DNA of 64,000 nucleotides, from assembly GCA_946811695.1 (NCBI GenBank), contig OX328132.1:53263359-53327358 (forward strand). Direction: 5' to 3'. The position numbers were made by a program, and so were the translations under genes. Below the pieces are notes generated by a model that was not told the origin of the DNA, searched no databases, and saw only the letters and a program-made list of their open reading frames with translations. Positions 1 to 64,000 of this stretch are shown in pieces (the stretch's first letter is position 1; each line of letters starts with the position of its first letter). The stretch is from Gonocerus acuteangulatus (taxonomy: Eukaryota > Arthropoda > Insecta > Hemiptera > Coreidae).

Positions 1-2130
1 AATTTACAGACTTTTTACGCTAAAACAAACTCTTTACATAGAATAACATTCGAGATTCAGGTCTTCAAAGTTTGGCTAGTTTTCCCAAAAAGTGCAAAAT
101 TTAACTATCAGGCATGTTTGGAGGGATATGCAGGCCAAAAAACTCATCTTACAAAATACCTATGAGAATGAAAGTTATAGGAAATTTTATTAGCTTTAAT
201 TGAAGCAGAACTGAAAGGCCCAGTGGGTGTCTAGTTATCTTTAAAAACCAAACAACGTCCTAGACTGGCTGAGCCTGGTGAATAGCATGAACCATTACTG
301 CACATTTCAAACCTTTTTTCCCAAGTTTTAAAACTTCTTGAGTGGACTAGTAGTGATAGTGGTGAAAAGGGGGGTGGTTAAACATTTTGAACAGTGATCT
401 CATTAATTGCACCAAGCCACTCAATAAGGTACTCCAATATTATAAATTTATTTTTTTCAACTCTTCATATCATTAACTCTTAATTACTGGCATTGGGTCA
501 TATTGCCCCGATCTTATTTGTTTAGTCGATCTTTGCCCTTTAATGATTTATAATTTTCTGCCCCTTCCATTCTTATATCCTAGAGCTGTTTTTGTCAAGT
601 TTCAGTTATAGTGGCATCTTCGTCAAAGGAGTACTTTTGAGTATATTTGACCTGACGCCATTCTGTGAATAACACGTAATGATTTCTTGACCCGATGCCA
701 GTGTTGAGATCCTAAATTGTTCTTATTTGTAGACACATCAAGCACTCAATGTATTAACTGTTTTGAAAATATTTTCAGTCTTGATTGCTAAATTTAAATT
801 ATTAAGTACTCGTGAAGAAATATTGGCCGAATTGGAGAGGCATGGACAAGAAGAAGCCGAATGTGTTGGAGAAAGCAGTTCAGATGAAGGGGGAGACGTA
901 GCTCATCAAAGTGACCACAATAGTAATTCTACTTTATCGGTGTTATCATTTTGATGGCAATAGAGTTTATCCAAGATATCGTTGAATCCACAGGTGGACA
1001 GCTATGATTACTATGTTGGGTGACACACCAAGAGTTGGGCTTAGGCTATATTTTGTCATTTGATCAATCTCAGCGCTATAAAAGCATATGTTCTTTAAAA
1101 AAACATCACTGGATTCTGGAAGGCAGATGGTAAGAAGAACTTTTTGAAAGGCTTACGTCATCAATTAGTCCAGAATTATGGCATCTGTTGGTTCCAAATT
1201 CTTTTACTACCTTGGTCCCTCCAACAAAAGATTAAGATATGTATGGAAGAACAAGGTTTGATGGCTATTTGGCCAGGAAATGAAGATGAACCAGGAGAAT
1301 GAAGCAGAAAGAAAAGGAAAAGGTATAGTTTTTGTCCATCCACTAAAGACAATAATTGTTCTTCATTTTGTGACAAATATTGCAAATGTGTGTGCAAGGA
1401 ACATTATTCACTTGTTTACAATTTATGTAAGCCTTAAGTTTTTTTATTTTTCCATATTAAATAAAAACCACATAAATTTGAATTTTGTTAACAAATAACG
1501 TCCTAATTTTCATATCTTCAACTTCAATTCAGTACTATCTTTTAAAAGAAATTTGAATGTACATTTTGATAAGTTTTGTATTATTTTAATAAACAACAAG
1601 TATTTCAATAACTATTAGTGTTTATAATTATATTACCCAAAAAAATCGATTTAAAATACAGGTCACTGGGGACCCAACACCACTAGTTATGATAGGGTTT
1701 TTGACAACCCCCAATTTCACCACTATCACATAACCCCTCCTCCCCAATCTCCCCCTTCCTCCTCCTACTAGTACACTCAAGAAGTTTTAAAACTTAAAAA
1801 AAAAAGTTTGAAACGTGCTGTAATGGTTCGTGCTATTCGCCAGGCTCAGCCAGTCCAATCGTTGTTTGGTTTTTAAAGATAGCAAGACACCCTCTGGGCC
1901 TATAGACTTCTAATTGTGCTTCAATTAAAGCTAATAAAATTGATTATAACTTTCTTTCTCATGAATATTTTGTAAGATGATTATTTCAGCCTGCATGTCT
2001 CTCCAAACATGCCTGATAATTCAATTTTACACTTTTTGGGAAAAGTAGCCCAACTTTGAAAACATGTATCTCAGGTTTTATTCAACCCACAGAGTTTGTT
2101 CTAGCACCAAAAGTTTGTAAATTTTATCTA
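1..2130. mobile_element. Foldback-type inverted repeat around a piggyBac-like remnant
   Basis: 1 to about 385 is repeated in inverse orientation at about 1690-2130; examples are AATTTACAGACTTTT at base 1 against CAAAAGTTTGTAAATTTTA near 2120, and CAAACAACGTCCTAGACTGG at 251 against CCAGTCCAATCGTTGTTTGG at about 1852. Arms are about 80-85% alike by eye, with an extra purine-rich stretch in the right arm. The left arm may start outside the window. No coding capacity of its own is seen. Confidence 0.7.
477..1437 (+). pseudogene. piggyBac-like transposase remnant (both ends of the gene, middle deleted)
   Basis: A TTAA at 473-476 precedes CTCTTAATTACTGGC. A start-like segment at 763-951 gives an acidic N-terminus (STREEILAELERHGQEEAE) of the kind found in piggyBac transposases. 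About 1300-1435 reads YSFCPSTKDNNCSSFCDKYC then KCVCKEHYSLVYNLC, the cysteine-rich C-terminal finger of the family, preceded by SISPELWHLLVPNS with stops. The catalytic core is gone. Subterminal copies of TGGCATYGGGTCA occur at about 488 (forward) and, in reverse, at about 651 and 690. Confidence 0.6.
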
Positions 2131-2533
2131 CTTTTAAAAAGCAAATAGTACAAATTGTTGTAGGATGCACGATTTAAGACTTATAAGCAAAAAACAAAAA
2201 AACTTCCGAAAATGTCAAGATTTTTCGACTGGTGCGCAGTTAGCACAGTTAGCTCTTTCGAAGCTGAGAAATTTGGGTCCACACTAATGGGGTGGCCCCG
2301 AAAAATCAGTGTTGTGCGTTTTTTTTGCGACCTCAATATCTTAGGTGACTGGACTAAAAGACGAGTATGATAAATTTATATATATTATACTTTTATGAAT
2401 AGACCTATAAGTTTTGAGTAATTACTCAAAACAAAGTACATTTTATATTTTTGTAATGATTTGACTCATTAGATGCAGGATATCATAACATACGATTTTT
2501 CCTGATTGACTTAATGAAAACTAAGTTTTCTTT

Positions 2534-2667
2534 TTAGCGCGGTTCCTCCCTCCCTCCATAGAGAGGAAATCCGCTTATAAGGTTGACCTCGTGATGCAAT
2601 TCAGAAGTGTTGACTAGAAAATTTCAAGTTACAGATCCCCTAGATAACGAAAGCGGTGGTTCGAATT

Positions 2668-2723
<56 letters not shown>

Positions 2724-3654
2724 TATACATATTTATATTTATATTTCTGTTTGATCTCCTACCGGATCAAAAATAGTCCGATTTTGATGAAATTTGGTAC
2801 TAAAATATTTCGTCTCGTTCGAACGATCAAGATTGTTAACCAGCAAATCCGTCCACTGGGACAAGGTTTTTGCACTGAAATTTGTGCTAAAACATTGTAA
2901 TGCTTACGTTTTCGAGTTCATAAACTTGCAGGTACTCGTTTTACAGGTTCCTGATACAAATTGATACAAATATTTTTCCAAACTAGTTTTCAGTTTTGGT
3001 ATTTAGAAACGATTGATTCAGTTTAAACTTGTTCAGAAATTTGACATTCATCTATTCTAAGATAGTTCTGTTTGGAGTTAAATTGGGTTAAAACAGTTCA
3101 TTAATAGGCATGGAAAGTTTTGGGATTTTTTTTTATTTTCTAAAATATCCCGAAAACGGTTGGGAAATCATGGTAAATAGAAGGTGACCATTCGAAAGCT
3201 TACTAAATTCTCTACAAAAAAGGTTCTGATGTAATTGTCGATGGGTCAACGTCAGTCCGATAAAGTACTGCTTGAACTTTGAAATAGTTTTGCTCTTTTG
3301 CACGGGATTTTGTATCTGTTTGGCTAACATTTTAATTGGTTGTTGTTGTTGTTTTTTTAATATCATTTAACAGTAAAATGAGTATTTTAGTTAAACAACG
3401 TAAGAAAATTTGAAACAGTGTTATAGTGTTTCTAAGAGCAAACGTAGTGACAAAGGATGGAGTAATTCCGCTTAGGATATTGCCAGTTTCCTGTTGTGGC
3501 CTCTTAATCTTTCTTCTCTTTTAGATTTTATTTTATATGTTTAATGAAAGAGAAACTCTACCAATACCTGTTTCTATTCCTTTACTAATGGCAGTAGGGA
3601 TGTAATCGGAACCGCGCTAAGATGACGAAGTTCCTGCCAGTCGGACTTTTTTTT
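2534..3654. mobile_element. Helentron/HINE-like non-autonomous element, copy 1 (complete)
   Basis: Starts TTAGCGCGGTTCC (2534) and carries the inverse GGAACCGCGCTAA at 3608-3620, followed by a short hairpin-like tail AGTTCCTGCCAGTCGGACTT and a T-run. An (AT)n microsatellite lies at about 2669-2712. At least four more copies occur here (31525-32600, 37784-40336, 43407-44520, 61014-61870). Subterminal inverted repeats, 3' hairpin and T-run suggest a Helentron-associated element (DINE-1 type); that class is inferred, while the repeat family is directly visible. No ORF. Confidence 0.7.
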
Positions 3655-4209
3655 CTTATGACATGTCCTGGAATTTATGCTTGTCTAGATCATGGAATAG
3701 TCAACAAACATATAAAAATAACAAGATCAATACCAATATTTACCATTGCAATTTACATCAATATTACACTTTATTAGGATATATGGTACATTTTAAGATT
3801 TTTTTTACATAATAATTGGGTGCGAAACGTCAATGAGCTCTAATACATTCTGTCAGATACACACCCTGGTTACTAGTCTGTTTAAAATGTGAGTCTTCTT
3901 CCCCAAGCCTACATTCCCTCCTCTTACTTTTCAAGTCTGCATAGAGTTGTGGAATAATGTAAAGGAGCTGTGGAAGACAATCAGTTGAATTCTGAGCAAG
4001 CACATGTAGGCTGGTGATTACAGCAAAGATTTTTTTTTTTTTTTTATAATGCATAACATTTTTATATTAATTGTGTAATGAGAACGATTTTTTTTATTAT
4101 GAATGAGATTGAAATATTTTTGTTTTTCTACTCAATTAATCATGTTGCCAGAAATTAAGAATTTTAACAAGTTTAATGATGAATTATTTAATAAATATGT
4201 TATTCCATT
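3655..4209. other. Upstream intron, no recognised feature
   Basis: AT-rich sequence with a T-run at about 4029-4046. I see no gene, repeat end or RNA structure I can name. Confidence 0.5.
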
Positions 4210-5817
4210 TGGACGCCGTTAAACCGAAAGGAACCAAGCACCATTTTTAATGAAATCGAGTTTTTGGTGCTATCTTTTAGAGAATTAATATAGTAATAAA
4301 AAACTGGTTAAAATATAATGTCATTTCAGCAAGAAAAAAGACCAAAAAAAAAAAAATGAAATGGTGTATCCAGTATACTGTATTAAACCGAAAGGAACCA
4401 AGCGCCATTTTTAGCTAAATTGAGTTATTGGTGCTATCTTATAGATAATTGTAGAATTTATATAATAATAAAAAATTGGTTAAATATAATGTCATTCAAG
4501 CAAGAAAAAAATACTAATAAATAGTGAAATGGTGTATCCAGTATGCGGTAATAAACAGACAGGAACAAACTGTCTGGCTCCTCTCAATTGGATTCTACTA
4601 GTAATGAGGAACGTGAAGAAAACCTTTGAATGGAGCACAAAGAACACTTGATTTTGGTGGAAAACGATTTAGAAGAATTTGATGCAAACCTGAAATGAGC
4701 TGAGGAAGAGGGAGAAAAGGAAACATTTTCTTTTTATCTCCAATAAACTCTCCCTTTACCAAGAATCCTTACAAATATTGATTATTATGATAGTGTCAAG
4801 TTATGATTTACAACTGTTATTTAGGCGGAGCTAATGAAGGTAATTTCTATTTATGGTTTGAAGGGACAAACGGAAGAGGATCCTAGGAAATAGGGTCCCG
4901 TTTAAAGAAACAAATCATGCAAGACTACCCAGGTATTGAGGAAATGGTATTGTGGCGGCCAGAACTGCAATATGAAAATAACATTAATGGTTAAGTATGT
5001 ACAAGCCAACCATCCTACCCTCAGGAAGGTAATTTGAAAATTTATGAGACCAGGTCATTCGTTTCTGCCTAATGACTCGGAGTTTGGTGGTGTTAAATGC
5101 CATTTTAAACCCCAACTAAGGGTTTAAACTGACAACGATTATATCAACATAATGAGATCACCAAGAAGAAGAAATCCTTTTACAGTTAACAAAAATGGCA
5201 ACTAATGATTTCCTGAGCACAGAAAGTGCAGTGTACAACATAGTGAATCACAAAACTAATACCAATGACAAAAATATAAACTTCAGCAACTCAAAGTGCG
5301 AAAAGAAGGACCATTATCCATTTCTGTTAAATCTAACATAGCAGATCCTACATATTTTTTTTTTTTTTTTTTGTGGATTTTGCCATTGTGGGTGGCCTAA
5401 TAATGATAAAGGAATTTCCCAGTCCAAAATGAAGGACCCTACATTTGCCTACCTAATTTTGACATTCACCTCCTACTTTATTTTGACTATTATTCTTACT
5501 AATAAAACGAGCAAACATAACAAAAGGTCATAAAACTGACAGTAGCATGGACTTTGATCCTTTAACATTAATTTACAATTAAACAGCTCTTTTAAACAGA
5601 AAGGAACCAAGCACTATTTTTATCAATAACTGTTAAAATACACCCCCATTACCATAACAACAGTTTATTTTAATGAGAGAAAATGTATAATTTTCAATTT
5701 AATCAATAATGAAATATTTCAGGTATATAGGAATTTTAGACCCACAAAAAACTTTAAACAAAATTCTCTAAAGAATGTACTGATGGCACTTGGTTCCTTT
5801 CCGTTTTAAGGCGTCCA
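4210..5817 (+). mobile_element. TIR transposon with degenerate transposase-like gene
   Basis: Ends are inverse: TGGACGCCGTTAAACCGAAA at 4210 against TTTCCGTTTTAAGGCGTCCA at 5798-5817, continuing into GGAACCAAG / CTTGGTTCC. The left end is tandemly repeated (second copy of AAACCGAAAGGAACCAAG at about 4384; partial copy at about 5587). Inside, plus-strand fragments read PGIEEMVLWRPELQYENNIN, FMRPGHSFLPNDSEFGG (5041-5091) and DNDYINIMRSPRRRNPF, separated by stops. These resemble proteins repeated in arthropod genomes that I take to be transposon-encoded; I cannot name the superfamily. Confidence 0.6.
4600..5210 (+). pseudogene. Broken transposon protein with PGHSFLPNDSEFG and RRRNPF motifs
   Basis: Several reading-frame pieces in the order expected for one protein: acidic start near 4620-4700, QDYPGIEEMVLWRPELQYE near 4920-4977, FMRPGHSFLPNDSEFGG at 5041-5091, NDYINIMRSPRRRNPFTV at about 5136-5190. 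Multiple stops and frameshifts show it is dead. Family not named; similarity to repeated arthropod proteins is from memory of the motifs only. Confidence 0.5.
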
Positions 5818-6171
5818 TTTATTCTTTTCCTATTAAAGTTATTATATTCTTCATAGAAGTTTTTTATGAAACTTTGTGGTTAGAAATGTTATTGTACTGC
5901 CTATACAATATTAACACTAGAACATGGGCACTGGTGTAAGGCCTAGAGGGTTAAGTGTCCTCTATTCTACGAGACATTTGATTGCCAAAATGTTCAAATA
6001 TTTACCAGTCTGAACTTATAACTTAAAATTAATGAGCTACAGCTTATCTAATTGTTTTGCCTTTGAATTTTCATAAAAGTCCATGATACTAAGTAAAAAA
6101 AAAAAATAAAAAAAAAATAAAAAAAATAAAAAAAAAATAAACGTAATATATACTTTTTTTTTTTTTCATAG
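5818..6171. other. Intron before first visible MTA exon
   Basis: AT-rich; an (AAAAAATA)-type simple repeat at about 6094-6140 and the pyrimidine tract of the acceptor at 6153-6171. Nothing else recognised. Confidence 0.6.
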
Positions 6172-62419
<56,248 letters not shown>

Positions 62420-62955
62420 GTAAGTAGTAGGAAGTTCTTTCTAATTGCTCAGACATTTTTAATTGACATAATTAGGTGTAAATAGCCGCCAGGGTAATGG
62501 TGAGTTGGGTTTTGACTATGAAAAAACAGATTTTCAATATAATCTATTTTTTTTTATGTCGTTTTATGAAATATGTAGTAGGTAAATGTGACCCCATGTT
62601 TACTTCTAGGGGTGAATGAGGTGGCAAATTTACTTTCTGATTACTTAACCAGGGTATCTACTGCACGAAATTGAAAATTGGGCACGAAAAAATCATGAAT
62701 TTTGAAATCATGTCACAAAATTACTACTAATTTACTAAATTATCTACATTGACAATAAATATCTAGTTAGCCATATTTGTAGAAAGTTTGAATTCTGCTA
62801 CCATTGTTCAATATTTTTGAGGCTTCTAATTCCATAGTCATTCTAAAATTTATAGTATCATTGTTTCTTCACTTTTAAAATAAATGTCAAACTATCAAAC
62901 ATAAAATCGGAGCAAACTAGCAAACGAACATATTCTATCCATTGACAAAGTAATA
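62420..62955. other. Intron after last visible MTA exon
   Basis: AT-rich, no recognised feature. Confidence 0.5.
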
Positions 62956-62957
62956 TA

Positions 62958-64000
62958 CAGGGTGATTCAGGTCTAAGTGGCCAAACTCTAGGAGGTGATT
63001 GTAGACATAATTTCCAACAAAAAAATTCATTTGAAGTATGGCCCAATTTCGGAAGGAAAAGGAGATATGTCCAATTTTCTGTTTTTGTAACGTAGTCATG
63101 TTTTTTTAATGAATAAGAAAGGATTGCTCAAAAACTATTCAAGATAATTAAATTCGAATTATGCCATCATAAAATAGATAAAATTACCTTTAAAAAAACA
63201 GTAGTTTAATTCATTAAAGCCATTATTAAAAGATACTTTCTTGACATCCAATAACGCACTTCTGTTTTTATCAATGAATCAGAGTTTTTTCGCGAAATTT
63301 TTTTTCAGTCCCCTAACGGACTACGGATTCAATACTTACACAAAAACTTCTACGTTTAGTAAGCATTAAATACATGCAAATGAAGTGGAGGTTTATTGAG
63401 GGATAAATTGAACGATTGGCTCCCTTTTGTCAAAAAAATTTGGAATGTAGTTTTGTTACTTTCAAATACCTTGTGTGAAGAAATTAAAAATTATTCATTT
63501 TATAATGGCCAAACTGTAGGTATCCATTGTCCATTCCGGAAGCAATAAATATAACTGAATGAAACGATTGGAAAAGTTTTTCATTTGAGAGATCTGTTAC
63601 ATTTCATGTTTTTTAATTTTTCATTGATTTATGTTTTACATGATTAATTTGGCACCCAGTTTTGACTAGAAATTTTGAGCCGAGAATTCAAAAAGATTGC
63701 CGGGTAGTTGAATAAATGTAATCCAGAATTTGCACATAATTTGAAATGTTTTCAAATAAAATTTGAAATAAAACTAAAAATTGTGCAAAACATTGTGGGA
63801 GGAAAAATGTTAATCCTCATTTCGGCCGCAACATTTTGTGGTCAGACAAAGCCACATTCACACGGAATGGAATATTTAACAGTCCCAATTCGCATACTTG
63901 GTTTCATTTTAATCCTTATGCCTTGTGGAGATCTACAATCAGTATCAGTTCCAAGATAACGTGTGGTGCGGGATTTTGGACGAATATCTTCTTCAGCCAA
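62958..64000. mobile_element. Possible TA-flanked transposon end (CAGGGTGATTCAGGTC), runs off window
   Basis: TA then CAGGGTGATTCAGGTCTAAG TGGCCAAACTC at 62958. This terminus style is shared with the mariner-like element at 19086 and the sequence at 44525. No opposite end is within the window and no transposase motif was confirmed in 63000-64000. Confidence 0.4.

Noticed and set aside
1..6171. First coding exon of MTA (MYRVGD-type start)
   Set aside because: Scanned for an ATG followed by the conserved MYRVG text and a donor in the right phase; none found, so it is placed upstream of the window.
62858..63959. Extra MTA exons or a transposase downstream of 62419
   Set aside because: No segment matches the expected MTA C-terminus with splice sites, and the ORF at 63708-63959 has no recognisable transposase motif.

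Overview
This is a eukaryotic (animal, probably arthropod) genomic window, AT-rich, with long introns, GT-AG splice sites, many (AT)n microsatellites and dense mobile elements. It lies almost entirely inside one plus-strand host gene. No bacterial or archaeal gene organisation is present.

Host gene. Fourteen internal exons between 6172 and 62419 join in frame into 539 codons of a metastasis-associated (MTA) protein, a subunit of the NuRD histone-deacetylase/chromatin-remodelling complex. In order they encode most of a BAH domain, an ELM2 domain, a SANT domain, the MTA GATA-type zinc finger (C-x2-C-x17-C-x2-C) and then a C2H2 zinc finger that I do not recall from vertebrate MTA1/2/3. The first coding exon(s) lie upstream of the window and the C-terminal exons downstream. 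One 69-nt exon (49586-49654) is phase-compatible with being skipped and is probably a cassette exon.

Intron content. 1-6171 (upstream intron): an inverted-repeat element around a piggyBac-like remnant, a Helentron-like element, and a TIR element with a broken transposase-like gene. 6240-16000: a TTAA-flanked MITE and a pogo-like element nested inside another TIR element. 16043-28201 (12-kb intron): two kinds of tRNA-derived SINE, a 1-kb palindrome centred on a tRNA-Lys-like primer-binding sequence, a TA-flanked mariner-like element, a deleted piggyBac-like element, two tandem-repeat blocks and a degenerate minus-strand LINE. 28305-36823: a piggyBac-like element full of later insertions, a foldback split by a hAT-like element with 8-bp target duplications that itself holds a Helentron-like element, a 122-bp tandem repeat and a SINE cluster. 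37013-49585: a Helentron-like element split by a Penelope-like element (12-bp target duplications) that is itself interrupted by a LINE, then a 3.2-kb piggyBac-like element with both ends and TTAA. 49655-64000: more piggyBac-like pieces, a SINE with 10-bp target duplications, two broken ORFs of transposon-associated type, a Myb/SANT-like fragment, another Helentron-like copy and a possible transposon end.

All transposase and reverse-transcriptase genes seen are broken by stops or frameshifts; the only intact coding signal is the MTA gene. I found no functional tRNA, rRNA or CRISPR array. Species cannot be fixed from the sequence alone.
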